Source: Luteipulveratus flavus
Lineage (GTDB): Bacteria > Actinomycetota > Actinomycetes > Actinomycetales > Dermatophilaceae
Assembly (NCBI RefSeq): GCF_029439465.1
Contig: NZ_JAROAV010000008.1
Coordinates: 1-64,000 of the forward strand
Length of the DNA stretch: 64,000 nt
Reading direction: 5' to 3'
In this document: positions 8,439 to 17,792 of the stretch, in pieces
Position numbering within the stretch: the first letter of the stretch is position 1
How the letters are laid out: every line of letters starts with the position of its first letter
Notes under the pieces: model-generated
What the model saw: the letters and a program-made list of their open reading frames with translations, nothing else
Database searches by the model: none
What the model was told of the DNA's origin: nothing
Program-made: the position numbers and the translations under genes

Positions 8439-9569
8439 TCAGGCGCCGACGAACTCGCGCACCAGCTCGATCACCCGGTCGACGTCCTCGTCCTTCAGGT
8501 CGGGGAACATCGGCAGGCTGATCTCCTGCTCGGAGTACGCCTCGGCCACCGGGCACATGCCCTTGCGATACCCGCGCTCGGCGAAGTACGGCTGCCAGTG
8601 GACCGGGATGTAGTTCACCTGGACGCCGATGCCGCTCTCCCGCAGGTGGTCGAACAGCTGCCGGCGACGGCCGTCGAGGATCCGCAGCGGGTAGAGGTGC
8701 CACATCGGGTCCGCGCCCGCCCGGTGCGCCGGGGTCCGCAGCACGTCGATGCCCGCGAGACCCGCGTTGTAGCGGTCGGTGACCGCCTGGCGGCGCTTCT
8801 TGAACGCGTCGAGCCGCTTGAGCTGGTTGGAGCCAAGTGCGGCCAGGACGTCCGGGAGCCGGTAGTTGAGACCGAGCTCCTGCATCTCGTAGTACCAGCC
8901 GCCCTGGTCGCCCTCGGCGCGCCACCGGCTCTGGTCGCGGGTGTAGCCGATGGCCTTGAACTCGCTCGCCCGGCCCAGCAGCGCCTCGTCGTGGGAGACG
9001 ACCGCGCCGCCCTCGGCCGTGGTGAGGTTCTTGGTCGGGAAGAACGAGAACGTCGTCACGTCGGCGAGCGAGCCGACCGGCGTGCCGTCGAGCGAGCCGC
9101 CGACCGAGTGCGCCGCGTCCTCCAGGAGCAGGGCACCCGCGTCGTGGGCGACCTTCGTCAGCGCCGGGGCGTCGATCGGGTGACCCGCGTAGTCGGTCCC
9201 GGCCACGACCGCGGTCCGGTCGGTGACCGCGGCCGCCGCGGCGGCGGGGTCCAGGTTGCCGGTGTCCTCGCTGACGTCGGCGAACACGATCGTCGCGCCC
9301 TGCCAGATCGCGCACGTCGCGGTGGCGAAGAAGGTCAGCGGCGTGGTGACGACCTCGTCGCCCTCGCGCACCTGCGCGGCGGCGTACGCCGTGTGCAGGG
9401 CGGCCGTGCCGGAGGTGACCGCGACGGCACCGGGCGTCCCGGCGATCCCGGCGATGTCCCGCTCGAACTGGGCGAGCGCCGGCCCGGTCGTCAGCCAGTC
9501 ACCGCGCAGGACCGCGGCGACCGCCTCGATGTCGGACTCGTCGACGGACTGACGACCGTAGGGAAGCAA
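8439..9569 (-). CDS. pseC: PseC: UDP-4-keto sugar aminotransferase
   Basis: A 376-residue PLP-dependent aminotransferase of the DegT/DnrJ/EryC1 family. It has the typical PseC opening LPYGRQSVDESDIEAV, DAAHSVGG with Asp151 for the PLP nitrogen, and FSFFPTKNLTTAEGG with Lys180 as the Schiff-base lysine. In the family it turns UDP-2-acetamido-2,6-dideoxy-beta-L-arabino-hexos-4-ulose into the 4-amino sugar, using glutamate. Length matches the family. It starts 3 nt after pseB ends, so the two pathway steps are co-expressed. Another sugar aminotransferase is possible, but the adjacent PseB makes PseC the best call. Confidence 0.9.
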   Translation of the reverse strand: MLPYGRQSVDESDIEAVAAVLRGDWLTTGPALAQFERDIAGIAGTPGAVAVTSGTAALHTAYAAAQVREGDEVVTTPLTFFATATCAIWQGATIVFADVSEDTGNLDPAAAAAAVTDRTAVVAGTDYAGHPIDAPALTKVAHDAGALLLEDAAHSVGGSLDGTPVGSLADVTTFSFFPTKNLTTAEGGAVVSHDEALLGRASEFKAIGYTRDQSRWRAEGDQGGWYYEMQELGLNYRLPDVLAALGSNQLKRLDAFKKRRQAVTDRYNAGLAGIDVLRTPAHRAGADPMWHLYPLRILDGRRRQLFDHLRESGIGVQVNYIPVHWQPYFAERGYRKGMCPVAEAYSEQEISLPMFPDLKDEDVDRVIELVREFVGA

Positions 9570-9572
9570 GGA

Positions 9573-10562
9573 TCAGACTCCCGACTCGATCACCTTGCGG
9601 ATGTCCTCCGCGGAGTACCACAGATCGTTCTTGTCCGAGGCGCAGTGGAAGCCCTCGGGCACCGGCTTGGCGTCCTGGATGGGCTGGTAGCCCCAGGAGG
9701 CGAGCTCGGGCTCCAGGACGTAGTACTTGCCGTCCATGACGATGACCGCGCGACGACCCTCCTCCGGAGAGATCATCTCCTCGTGCAGCTTCTCGCCCGG
9801 GCGCAGGCCGATGTCGTGCATCTTGGCGCCGGGCGCGATCGCCTGCGCGAGGTCGGTGACCTTGTGCGAGGGGATGTGCGGCACGACCAGCTCGCCGCCC
9901 TGCATCATCTCGAAGGTGTCCAGGACCATCTGGACCGCCTGCGGCAGCGTGATGAGGAACCGGGTGCAGCGCAGGTCGGTGATCGGCAGCGACTCGCCGG
10001 CCTCGTGCAGCGCCTTGAACTTCGGGATGATCGAGCCGCGCGAGCCGGTCACGTTGCCGTACCGGACGACCGCGAAGCGGCTCGGGTAGGCGGCGGCGTA
10101 ATGGTTGCCGAGGATGAACAGCTTGTCGGCGGTCAGCTTGGTGGCGCCGTACAGGTTGATCGGGCTGGACGCCTTGTCGGTCGAGAGCGCGACGACCTTC
10201 TTCACGCCGGAGTCGATGGCCGCCTCGACGACGTTCTGGGACCCCAGGACGTTGGTCTTCACGAACTCGAACGGGTTGTACTCGCCGGTGTCGACCTGCT
10301 TCAGCGCCGCGGCGTGCACGACGTAGTCGATGCCATGCATGGCGCGCTTGAGGCGGTCCAGGTCGCGGACGTCACCGATGAACCAGCGCAGCCGGGGGTC
10401 GTCGTCGAACTTCTGGCGGACCTCCCACTGCTTGAGCTCGTCGCGGGAGTAGATCACCACGCGGGCGGGCTCCAGGTCCTCCAGGAGCCGGGTGATGAAC
10501 GCCTTGCCGAACGACCCGGTGCCGCCGGTGACGAGGATGGATGCTCCCTTGAGGATGCTCAC
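9573..10562 (-). CDS. pseB: PseB: UDP-GlcNAc 4,6-dehydratase (inverting)
   Basis: A 329-residue extended SDR enzyme. ILVTGGTGSFGKAF is the NAD(P)-binding loop; ALSTDKASSPINLYGATK holds Thr128, Asp129, Lys130 and Tyr138, the catalytic set of FlaA1/PseB enzymes. It performs the first step of pseudaminic acid synthesis: UDP-GlcNAc to UDP-2-acetamido-2,6-dideoxy-L-arabino-hexos-4-ulose. The GTG at 10562 is chosen because GGGAG lies 7 nt upstream and the protein then begins at the family N terminus; the open frame runs on upstream without homology. It is first in a minus-strand operon and divergent from pseG across 95 nt. Confidence 0.92.
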   Translation of the reverse strand: MSILKGASILVTGGTGSFGKAFITRLLEDLEPARVVIYSRDELKQWEVRQKFDDDPRLRWFIGDVRDLDRLKRAMHGIDYVVHAAALKQVDTGEYNPFEFVKTNVLGSQNVVEAAIDSGVKKVVALSTDKASSPINLYGATKLTADKLFILGNHYAAAYPSRFAVVRYGNVTGSRGSIIPKFKALHEAGESLPITDLRCTRFLITLPQAVQMVLDTFEMMQGGELVVPHIPSHKVTDLAQAIAPGAKMHDIGLRPGEKLHEEMISPEEGRRAVIVMDGKYYVLEPELASWGYQPIQDAKPVPEGFHCASDKNDLWYSAEDIRKVIESGV

Positions 10563-10645
10563 GCAACTACTCCCACAGATGGTCTGACTGGCTGGCCCGG
10601 CCGCAGGCGGCTGCAGGCCATCGCAGAGGTTATCAGTCGGGATCC

Positions 10646-10651
10646 TACGAT
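10646..10651 (+). promoter_or_regulatory. -10 element of a leaderless promoter for pseG
   Basis: TACGAT ends 6 nt before the pseG ATG, so transcription should begin at or next to the start codon. No Shine-Dalgarno sequence is visible. Spacing matches other candidates in this window. Confidence 0.55.
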
Positions 10652-10657
10652 TCCGGC

Positions 10658-11698
10658 ATGACCGAGGCGCCCACCAGCCATGTCGTCCTGCGCTGTGACG
10701 CACATCCCTCCTTCGGCGTGGGACACCTGGTCCGCTGCCTGGCCCTGGCTCAGGAGCTGCTGGCGCGGGGCTCGCGGGTGACGCTGCTCGGTGGTCTCGG
10801 CGGGATCGCGTGGCTGGAGCGGCTGGTCGCCGACAGCGCAGTGCCGGTGATCCCGCCGGCCGACGAGATCGGCTCGGTGTGCGCCCAGGTCGTGGACCTC
10901 GGTGCGGACGCGGTCGTCCTGGACGGCTACCACCTGCAGCCCGCGCTCGGCGAGGCGCTGCGCGAGGCCGGCGTGACCGTCCTGGCGATGGTCGACGGCG
11001 AGTTCGGGGCGGTCCAGGAGGCGGACGTCTACATCGACCAGAACCTCGGCGCCGTCCCCCACACCGGCGGACCGGACGGCTCGCTCGCCCTCGCCGGGGT
11101 CGAGTACGCGATGTTCCGCGACAGCGTCCTGGACCGCCGCCGCACCGGGACGGTGCCGGCGCACCGGCCGCCCCGGGTCCTCGCCGTCTTCGGCGGTACC
11201 GACCCCTACGATGCGGCCCGTACCGTCGTCCCGCAGGTCCTCGACCTCGGTGAACCGGTCGAGCTGACCGTGGTGGCCGCCCGCGAGGAGGTCCGCACGG
11301 CGCTGGCGGCACTGCCCACCGGCCCGGGCCAGACGGTCCACGCGATCGAGCCGGTGGCCGACCTGGCGGCCCTGGCGGTCGAGCAGGACCTGGCGATCAG
11401 CGCCTCCGGCTCCTCGGTCTGGGAGCTGCTGTGCCTGGGTGTTCCGACCGCGGTAGTGTGCGTCGCCGACAACCAGCGGCTGGGGTACGAGATGACCGTC
11501 GCCGAGGGTGTCGTCGTCCCGGTCGGGGTCCTGGACGACCTGCGCGCCCTGGGGTCGGTTCCGCCGGGAGTGCGCCGGCTGCTCACCGACACCGACCACC
11601 GCGCCGACCTCGCGCGCCGGGGTCGGGCACTGGTCGACGGCGAGGGACGCGCGCGCGTCTCGACCGCTCTGCTGAACCTGACCCGCAGGGGTCATTGA
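10658..11698 (+). CDS. pseG: PseG: UDP-2,4-diacetamido-2,4,6-trideoxy-altrose hydrolase
   Basis: A 346-residue GT-B-fold nucleotide-sugar hydrolase. LRCDAHPSFGVGHLVRCLALA contains the G-x-G-H signature with His23 matching the catalytic histidine of PseG. The C-terminal half has VFGGTDPYDAARTV and ISASGSSVWELLCLGVPT for UDP binding, plus DNQRLG. In the family it removes UDP from UDP-2,4-diacetamido-2,4,6-trideoxy-beta-L-altropyranose, giving the substrate of PseI. No PseH acetyltransferase domain is fused, and no separate PseH gene is visible, so the N-acetylation step must be encoded outside the window. It is probably leaderless and is followed 22 nt later by a membrane protein gene. Confidence 0.9.
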   Translation: MTEAPTSHVVLRCDAHPSFGVGHLVRCLALAQELLARGSRVTLLGGLGGIAWLERLVADSAVPVIPPADEIGSVCAQVVDLGADAVVLDGYHLQPALGEALREAGVTVLAMVDGEFGAVQEADVYIDQNLGAVPHTGGPDGSLALAGVEYAMFRDSVLDRRRTGTVPAHRPPRVLAVFGGTDPYDAARTVVPQVLDLGEPVELTVVAAREEVRTALAALPTGPGQTVHAIEPVADLAALAVEQDLAISASGSSVWELLCLGVPTAVVCVADNQRLGYEMTVAEGVVVPVGVLDDLRALGSVPPGVRRLLTDTDHRADLARRGRALVDGEGRARVSTALLNLTRRGH

Positions 11699-11720
11699 CA
11701 CGACCCGGGGGGACCGGTTC

Positions 11721-13997
11721 ATGCGTCTGGACGTCCGCACTCCGCTGCGCCTGCTGCCGGCCGTGCTCACGCTCGGACTGGCGTTCGCGCTCCTGTCCGT
11801 CACCCAGGTGCCGGCGACGGACTCCGTGCTCTACCTGCTGGCGACCCTGTGGACCGTGCTGCTGCCCGGAGTGCTGGTGCACCGCGCGGCCCGCGGGCGC
11901 TGCGACACCCTGCTGGCCGAGCTCACCGTGGGCTTCGTGGTCGGTCTGGGCCTGCAGCTGGTCGCCTGGGGCGTGGCCGTCGGGGTGGGGCACGGCCGGG
12001 CGATCCTGCTCTACCCCGCACTGGTCCTGCTCGTCTTCGCGGCCGTCCCGGCGCTGCGGCCGCACCTGCGCCCGCAGCGTCACGAGCGACGGACGCCCGT
12101 GCCCGTCGCCTGGGCGCTGGCGGCGCTGTGCTCCGCGTCCTTCGTCGTGGTGGGGCTCTGGACGTTCCGCTCGACGCCGCTGCCCCCGCGGACCGGCCTG
12201 TGGTACCAGGACCTCTACTGGCACCTGGCGATCAGCGCCGAGGCCCGTCACTCGGTGCCACCCCAGGTGCCCCAGCTCGGGGACGAGACGCTGAGGTACC
12301 ACTGGTTCGCCAACGCCCACATGGCCGCCGGCTCGCTCACCTCCGGCGTCGACATCGTCACCGTGACCGCCCGCCTGTGGTACCTGCCCGTGTACGCCGC
12401 CATCGTCCTCACGACGTACGCGCTGTGCGTCCGCCTGTCGCGGCGACCGTGGGCCGGCGTCCTGGCGGCCGCGCTGCTGCTGGTCCCCGCGTCGGTGCAG
12501 CCGCTGCACTGGGTGGCACCGGTCGCCGTCGGGGCGTTCCTCCCCGAGTCGCCGTCCCAGCTGTTCGGGCTGCCGGTCGTCGCCGTGACGGTGTACCTGC
12601 TGCTGGACGCGTTCCGGGGCCGGCTGAGCGGCGGCGGCTGGGCCCTGCTCGTCCTCATGCTGTGTGTGTGCGCGGGCGCCAAGTCCTCCATCCTGCCGAC
12701 ACTGGCCGGCGGGTGCGGCATGGTCCTGCTCGCCGGTCTGCGCGACCGGGACCGGCGTCGGCGGGCCTTCCTCGGCTGCGCCGCGGTCGTCCTCGTCACC
12801 GCCGCCACCTCGACCGTCCTCGCGGGCGGCAGCAGCGGCTCGAGGCTGGGCTTCGGCGCCACCGTCCAGCACATGGCGCCCTACGAGACGATGAACCGGG
12901 CCGGCATGATCGGCGGCTACAAGGCGGTCATCGCTGCCGCCCTGATCGCCCTGCTCGTCATCCAGTTCGCGTTCGCCGCTCCTCTGCTCGCCCTGCTGCG
13001 GGCGGCCGCTCCGGCGACGCGCGACGCCGTCTGGTTCCTGCTCGGCACGTTCGTCGCGGCCCACGCCGCGATGCAGCTCATCGACCACTCCTCGATGTCC
13101 CAGATCTACTTCATGCGCGGCATCCTCCCGCTCGTCGCCATCGGCGGCGCGTGGGGCGCGGTGTCGCTGGTGGACCGTGCTCGCGAGCACGCCACCCGGA
13201 CCCAGGTCGTCGGGGCGGCCCTGGCCGGGGCGGTCGTGCTGACGCTGCTCACGCTGGGCGTGCGCGCCTGGAACGGCGACGTGCTGCCGACCCGCGGCCG
13301 GGTGATCGCCCTGCGGCTCTACGCGGTGGTGGGCGTGTGGGTCCTCCTGGCCGTCGCCGTCGTGCTCGCGGCGTGGCTCCTGCGCCGTCGCGGACGTGCG
13401 GTCGCGGCGGCTCTGGTCGGCGTGGGAGCGGCGGCGGGGCTGCTGGCGGTGGCCGTCGTACCCGCCCTTCCCGACAACCAGCTCGTCGACGCCGGCGTGG
13501 CCCTCGACCGCCGGCCGGACCACCGGCTGCTGCCCGCTGAGGTCGCCGCGACCACCTGGCTGCGCCAGCACGTCCCGACCGCGGACCGCATCGCCACGAA
13601 CGTGTACTGCCGGGTCCCCACCCGCACCCGCACCGGCTGCGACGCGCGGGCGTACTGGGTGACCGGGCTCGGCGCCCACGCGGCCTACCTGGAGGGATGG
13701 GCGTACACCGACCAGAACCAGGCGAACGTCGTCGCAAGCTCGCGCTTCACCTACTTCCGGCCGTTCTGGGACCAGGAGCGGTACCGGCTCAACAGCGCCG
13801 CGTTCAGGCGCCCCACACCCACTGTGCTGGCCCGCCTCCACGACGAGGGGGTCCGGTGGCTGCTCGCCGACACCGCCGCGTCGCCGGTGTCGCCCGCGCT
13901 GTCCCGGATGGCCGAGCCGCGGTTCCGCCAGGGCGCGGTCACGATCTACCGGCTGCACGAGCTGTCGACCCGGACCGCACGCGTCGGGCAGCCCTGA
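11721..13997 (+). CDS. Large polytopic membrane protein, GT-C-like
   Basis: A 758-residue protein with about 13 hydrophobic segments and a ~170-residue C-terminal soluble part. After the first segments comes YQDLYWHLAISAEARHSVP, an acidic loop of the kind placed outside the membrane in GT-C glycosyltransferases, followed by YHWFANAHM. The C-terminal part (TTWLRQHVPTADRIATNVYC, WLLADTAASP) resembles the 'W-L-R...tp' domain that ends many actinobacterial GT-C-like proteins. These enzymes use polyprenyl-phosphate sugars on the outer face. No exact family is recognised, and the substrate is unknown. A G-rich Shine-Dalgarno-like run lies just before the ATG. It sits between pseG and the cytidylyltransferase gene. 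Confidence 0.7.
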   Translation: MRLDVRTPLRLLPAVLTLGLAFALLSVTQVPATDSVLYLLATLWTVLLPGVLVHRAARGRCDTLLAELTVGFVVGLGLQLVAWGVAVGVGHGRAILLYPALVLLVFAAVPALRPHLRPQRHERRTPVPVAWALAALCSASFVVVGLWTFRSTPLPPRTGLWYQDLYWHLAISAEARHSVPPQVPQLGDETLRYHWFANAHMAAGSLTSGVDIVTVTARLWYLPVYAAIVLTTYALCVRLSRRPWAGVLAAALLLVPASVQPLHWVAPVAVGAFLPESPSQLFGLPVVAVTVYLLLDAFRGRLSGGGWALLVLMLCVCAGAKSSILPTLAGGCGMVLLAGLRDRDRRRRAFLGCAAVVLVTAATSTVLAGGSSGSRLGFGATVQHMAPYETMNRAGMIGGYKAVIAAALIALLVIQFAFAAPLLALLRAAAPATRDAVWFLLGTFVAAHAAMQLIDHSSMSQIYFMRGILPLVAIGGAWGAVSLVDRAREHATRTQVVGAALAGAVVLTLLTLGVRAWNGDVLPTRGRVIALRLYAVVGVWVLLAVAVVLAAWLLRRRGRAVAAALVGVGAAAGLLAVAVVPALPDNQLVDAGVALDRRPDHRLLPAEVAATTWLRQHVPTADRIATNVYCRVPTRTRTGCDARAYWVTGLGAHAAYLEGWAYTDQNQANVVASSRFTYFRPFWDQERYRLNSAAFRRPTPTVLARLHDEGVRWLLADTAASPVSPALSRMAEPRFRQGAVTIYRLHELSTRTARVGQP

Positions 13998-14067
13998 CCG
14001 GCCGGGCGCGGGGCCGGCGCGGGTAGCCTTCCCGGGTCAGTCCACCCCTCTCCCGGAGGTCACCCCG

Positions 14068-15582
14068 GTGCCACGCACCCGCGTCGTGATCCAGTCACGG
14101 CTCAACTCCTCACGTCTGCCCGGCAAGGCCCTGATGACGGTCGCCGGCATGCCGCTCATCGAGCTCGTCGCCCGGCGCGCGTCGCGCAGCGGTCACGAGG
14201 TGGTCGTGGCGACCAGTGACGAGCACTACGACACCCGGATCGCCGACCACCTCGCCACGGTGGGGATCCCGGTGATGCGGGGCGACCTCGACGACGTCCT
14301 CGGCCGGTTCGTGGCAGCGACCCAGGACCTCGCGCCCACCGACCGCGTCGTCCGGCTCACCGGCGACAACCCCGTGATGGACGCCGACGTCGTGGACGAG
14401 CTCCTCGCCGCCATGGACGAGAGCGGCCACGCGTACGGCCGGGTCGACATCGACGTCGTCCCGGAGGGGCTCGGCGCCGAGGCGTTCTGGGTCTCCGACC
14501 TGCGCCGGGCCGCCGAGTCGACCACCGACCCGTACGACCGTGAGCACGTCACCCCGTGGCTGCGCCGCGAGCTGGGCGAGCTGCTGTTCGCCCCTGAGGG
14601 CAACCCCGGCGACCCGCGGCGCTTCCGCTGCTCCGTCGACAACCTGAACGACTTCGACCGGGTCTCCCGCATCTTCGCCACCACGAACGATCCCGTGGGC
14701 ATCTCCTGGCACGAGCTCCTCGAGGTACTGCGCGAGGAGGTCGAGGCCGAGGGCGCCACCGTCCCCCTCCGCGGCCCCGAGGACTGGCAGCAGAGCGCCT
14801 TCGTGCTGGGCGGCGTCCACCTCGCCGGCACGGACGCCCCGGCCGCGCCCGAGGTCCGCTCCCTGCTCATCACCGCGGTGTCCCGGGGCGTGACGCACGT
14901 CGACGTGGGACGCGCCGACGGGCCGTCGATGAAGGTGCTGCGCGCCAACCTCAACCCTCAGCTCACCCGCCGGCTGGGGTACCTGTGCCGCCTGCGCCCG
15001 CTGCGCGGTGGCGGTGCGCTGGCCGTCGAGGCGAGCCTGGAGCGGACGTTCGCCGAGATGGGCGAGCGTCGCGTCGCCGCGGCCCTGGTCTCCGGCCCCG
15101 AGGACGCCGACGAGGCGGCCTGGGAGCGGCTGCGGGAGTACCAGCGCACCGGCGAGGTCGGCCGCATCGGCGTCGCGCTGTGGTCCGGCTCCGAGATCGA
15201 CCAGGCGCTGGCCCTGCCCGGGATCGGTTACCTGGAGCTGCCGTTCAACGTGCTGGACGACCTGCCCGAGGAGGCCCTGGAGGCGTTGCGGGCCGCCGAC
15301 GTCGTGGTCTGCAGCCACCACACCTTCGCCGGCGGTGCCCTGCTGGGCGACGACCACCCGGCCCTGCCGACGCTGAGCGCGCTGTCCGAGGAGCTCGGCC
15401 GCGACGGCGTGGACGACCTCTGCGTCGCGTTCGTGCTCGGGCACGACGTCATCACCTCCGCGATCATCGGCTGCGCCGACGACGCCCAGGTGCGGCACGT
15501 CGCCGACCTCGTCGCCCGGCCGCCGCTCGGCCCGGACGAGATCGCGCGCGTGCGCGCGGCCCTGGCCGGAGCGGCGCGATGA
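14068..15582 (+). CDS. PseF/SpsF-like cytidylyltransferase fused to degenerate aldo/keto reductase domain
   Basis: A 504-residue two-domain protein starting at GTG with GGAGGT 7 nt upstream. Residues 1-~245 are an SpsF/KdsB-type CTP transferase: VVIQSRLNSSRLPGKAL for CTP binding, LTGDNPVMDADVVD with acidic metal ligands, and CSVDNLNDF. This activity would make CMP-pseudaminic acid, the activated sugar. Residues ~247-504 follow the aldo/keto reductase barrel (GVTHVDVGRADG, ELPFNVLDD, ITSAIIGCADDAQV), but the usual Tyr, Lys and His of the catalytic tetrad are not present; the Tyr position reads Asp. The second half is therefore probably structural or sugar-binding. It overlaps the next gene by ATGA. 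PseF function is inferred from motif and context. Confidence 0.8.
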   Translation: MPRTRVVIQSRLNSSRLPGKALMTVAGMPLIELVARRASRSGHEVVVATSDEHYDTRIADHLATVGIPVMRGDLDDVLGRFVAATQDLAPTDRVVRLTGDNPVMDADVVDELLAAMDESGHAYGRVDIDVVPEGLGAEAFWVSDLRRAAESTTDPYDREHVTPWLRRELGELLFAPEGNPGDPRRFRCSVDNLNDFDRVSRIFATTNDPVGISWHELLEVLREEVEAEGATVPLRGPEDWQQSAFVLGGVHLAGTDAPAAPEVRSLLITAVSRGVTHVDVGRADGPSMKVLRANLNPQLTRRLGYLCRLRPLRGGGALAVEASLERTFAEMGERRVAAALVSGPEDADEAAWERLREYQRTGEVGRIGVALWSGSEIDQALALPGIGYLELPFNVLDDLPEEALEALRAADVVVCSHHTFAGGALLGDDHPALPTLSALSEELGRDGVDDLCVAFVLGHDVITSAIIGCADDAQVRHVADLVARPPLGPDEIARVRAALAGAAR

Positions 15583-16268
15583 CGCCCGACGCGGTGCTGC
15601 TGCAGATGCTGCGCACGGACCCGGCACGCCCGCGCGTGACCTACTACGACGACGCCGAGGGACCCACGCAGGGCGAGCGCATCGAGCTGTCCGCGAAGGT
15701 GCTGGCCAACTGGGTCGCCAAGGCCGGCAACCTCCTGCAGGACGAGCTGGACGCCGGCCCCGGGACGGTGGTCGGTCTGGACCTGCCCGCCGAGCACTGG
15801 CGGACGTTGTACTGGGCGCTCGCCGCGTGGGCGGTCGGGGCGACCGTCTCGACGACGACCGCCGGGGCCGACGTCGCGGTGACGAGCGATCCGGGCGCCG
15901 AGGGCGCCGACGTCGTCGTCACCCTCGCCGCGCTCGCCCGGCGCTCGCCGGAGCCGGTCCCGGCCGGGGCCGTCGACGAGGCCAGCGAGCTGGCGACGTA
16001 CGGCGACCGGCTCGCCGCGTACCAGGAGCCGGCGCCGTCCGACGCCGCGCTGCGGACACCGAGCGGCGACACCACCTACGAGAGTCTCGTCGCGATCGGT
16101 AGCGGTACGGCCGGACGGCGCGCCCACGTCTCCGGCGACCTGGAGCACGTGCTGCGCGAGACGCTGGCGACCTGGGCGGACGACGGCTCCGTGGTGCTCG
16201 TCCGGGACGCGGACCAGGCTCGGCTGCCCGAACGGCTCGCCGCGGAGGGCGTCACCGACCGCATCTGA
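15579..16268 (+). CDS. TIGR03089 family protein
   Basis: A 229-residue actinobacterial protein matching the TIGR03089 family, which resembles the N-terminal part of AMP-forming acyl/aryl-CoA ligases without the catalytic core. Visible family features are LLQMLRTDPARPRVTYYDD, LANWVAKAGNLLQDEL, GPGTVVGLDLPAEHW and AAWAVGATVSTTT. The P-loop (S/T-G-T-T-G-x-P-K) is absent, so no adenylation is expected. Function is unknown; members are commonly near cell-envelope genes. It starts by ATGA overlap with the cytidylyltransferase fusion, tying it to the pse transcript. Confidence 0.75.
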   Translation: MTPDAVLLQMLRTDPARPRVTYYDDAEGPTQGERIELSAKVLANWVAKAGNLLQDELDAGPGTVVGLDLPAEHWRTLYWALAAWAVGATVSTTTAGADVAVTSDPGAEGADVVVTLAALARRSPEPVPAGAVDEASELATYGDRLAAYQEPAPSDAALRTPSGDTTYESLVAIGSGTAGRRAHVSGDLEHVLRETLATWADDGSVVLVRDADQARLPERLAAEGVTDRI

Positions 16269-16307
16269 TCGATGTGGGGTGCGCCACGTCGGGCGGGCGG
16301 GCGTCGC

Positions 16308-16313
16308 TACAGT
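16308..16313 (+). promoter_or_regulatory. -10 element of a leaderless promoter for scoA
   Basis: TACAGT ends 7 nt before the scoA ATG, with no ribosome-binding sequence between them. The 52-nt gap after the TIGR03089 stop leaves room for an independent promoter. Confidence 0.6.
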
Positions 16314-16320
16314 CCCGCCC

Positions 16321-17154
16321 ATGGACAAAGTCGTCTCAACCGCCGCCGAGGCCATCGCGGGCATCAGCACCGGGTCGTCCCTCGCCGTCGGTGGTTTCGG
16401 ACTCTGTGGCATCCCGAGCGCGCTGATCCGCGCCATCCACGAGTCCGACGCCACCGACCTCCAGATCATCTCCAACAACTGTGGGGTCGACGACTGGGGA
16501 CTCGGGATCCTGCTGCAGGACAAGCGCATCGCTCGGATCACCGCCTCGTACGTCGGCGAGAACAAGGAGTTCGCGCGGCAGTACCTCGAGGGTGAGCTGG
16601 AGGTGCACCTGACACCGCAGGGCACGCTGGCCGAGAAGCTGCGCGCGGGCGGTGCCGGCATCCCGGCCTTCTACACCGCGACCGGCGTCGGCACCCAGGT
16701 GGCCGAGGGTGGCATGCCGCTGCGGTACGCCTCGGACGGGACGGTCGAGAAGGCGTCCGAGCCCAAGGAGACCCGCCGGCTCACGCTGGGCGGCGAGACC
16801 GGTGAGTACGTCCTGGAGGAGGCGATCGTCGCCGACTACGGCCTCGTGCGCGCCTGGAAGGGCGACCGCCACGGCAACCTGGTGTTCCGGACCAGCGCCC
16901 GCAACTTCAACCCGCTGTGCGCCATGGCCGGCCGGGTCAGCATCGCCGAGGTCGAGGAGCTCGTCGAGCCGGGCGAGCTCGGCCCCGACGAGATCCACCT
17001 GCCGGGCATCTACGTCCAGCGCGTCCTGGCCCTCACGCCCGAGCAGGCGGCCGAGAAGCGCATCGAGCGCGTCACGACCCGCCCGGCCCCCGAGGGCTCG
17101 CGGAGCGACCCCTCGACCTCTCCCTCCACTCCCTCGACCCCGCAGGAGCGCTGA
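16321..17154 (+). CDS. scoA: 3-oxoacid CoA-transferase subunit A
   Basis: A 277-residue alpha subunit of a family I CoA-transferase. [14 protein letters not shown] is the glycine-rich CoA-binding region; [15 protein letters not shown] and [19 protein letters not shown] are family blocks. With ScoB it moves CoA between succinyl-CoA and acetoacetate (ketone body use); related 3-oxoadipate transferases look similar, so the exact acceptor is uncertain. The ATG at 16321 is preferred over one at 16279 because it begins the conserved region and has a leaderless-type -10. The last ~25 residues are a Ser/Thr/Pro-rich tail not needed by the family. scoB follows after 2 nt. Confidence 0.85.
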   Translation: MDKVVSTAAEAIAGISTGSSLAVGGFGLCGIPSALIRAIHESDATDLQIISNNCGVDDWGLGILLQDKRIARITASYVGENKEFARQYLEGELEVHLTPQGTLAEKLRAGGAGIPAFYTATGVGTQVAEGGMPLRYASDGTVEKASEPKETRRLTLGGETGEYVLEEAIVADYGLVRAWKGDRHGNLVFRTSARNFNPLCAMAGRVSIAEVEELVEPGELGPDEIHLPGIYVQRVLALTPEQAAEKRIERVTTRPAPEGSRSDPSTSPSTPSTPQER

Positions 17155-17156
17155 CC

Positions 17157-17792
17157 ATGGCACTCACCCGTGAGCAGATGGCCGCCCGCGCCGCCCAGGA
17201 GCTCGTGGACGGCGACTACGTCAACCTCGGCATCGGCCTGCCGACCCTGGTCCCGAACTACGTCGCCGACGACGTCGAGCTGGTCCTGCAGTCCGAGAAC
17301 GGCATCCTCGGCGTCGGCGCGTACCCCATCGCCGGCCAGGAGGACCCCGACCTGATCAACGCGGGCAAGGAGACCGTCACGCTGCGGCGCGGCGCGGCGA
17401 TCTTCGACTCGGCGACCTCGTTCGGAATGATCCGCGGCGGCAAGGTCGACGCCGCGATCCTCGGCGCCATGCAGGTGTCGGCCAAGGGCGACATCGCCAA
17501 CTGGATGATCCCCGGCAAGATGGTCAAGGGTATGGGCGGCGCGATGGACCTGGTCCACGGCGCCAAGAAGGTCATCGTCCTGATGGAGCACGTCGCCAAG
17601 GACGGCTCGCACAAGATCGTGGACGAGTGCAGCCTCCCCTACACCGGGAAGGGCGTCGTGCAGCGGATCATCACCGACCTGGCCGTCATCGACGTCACCG
17701 CCGATGGGCTGGTCCTGTGCGAGCTCGCGCCGGGCGTCAGCGAGGACGAGGTCCGGGAGAAGACCGGACCGGCCCTCAGCTCTGGCTCATGA
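17157..17792 (+). CDS. scoB: 3-oxoacid CoA-transferase subunit B
   Basis: A 211-residue beta subunit. [11 protein letters not shown] carries the catalytic glutamate that forms the glutamyl-CoA thioester; [10 protein letters not shown] and [15 protein letters not shown] are typical. Length is normal for the family. It starts 2 nt after scoA, as in a heterodimer operon. The 3' end overlaps the convergent ABC ATPase gene by 17 nt. The pair is a metabolic insertion in a glycan locus; a functional link is not evident. Confidence 0.87.
   Translation: MALTREQMAARAAQELVDGDYVNLGIGLPTLVPNYVADDVELVLQSENGILGVGAYPIAGQEDPDLINAGKETVTLRRGAAIFDSATSFGMIRGGKVDAAILGAMQVSAKGDIANWMIPGKMVKGMGGAMDLVHGAKKVIVLMEHVAKDGSHKIVDECSLPYTGKGVVQRIITDLAVIDVTADGLVLCELAPGVSEDEVREKTGPALSSGS

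Noticed and set aside
11583-13958. 791-codon minus-strand open frame opposite the membrane protein gene
   Set aside because: No recognisable domain; the plus strand encodes membrane helices and family-like motifs.
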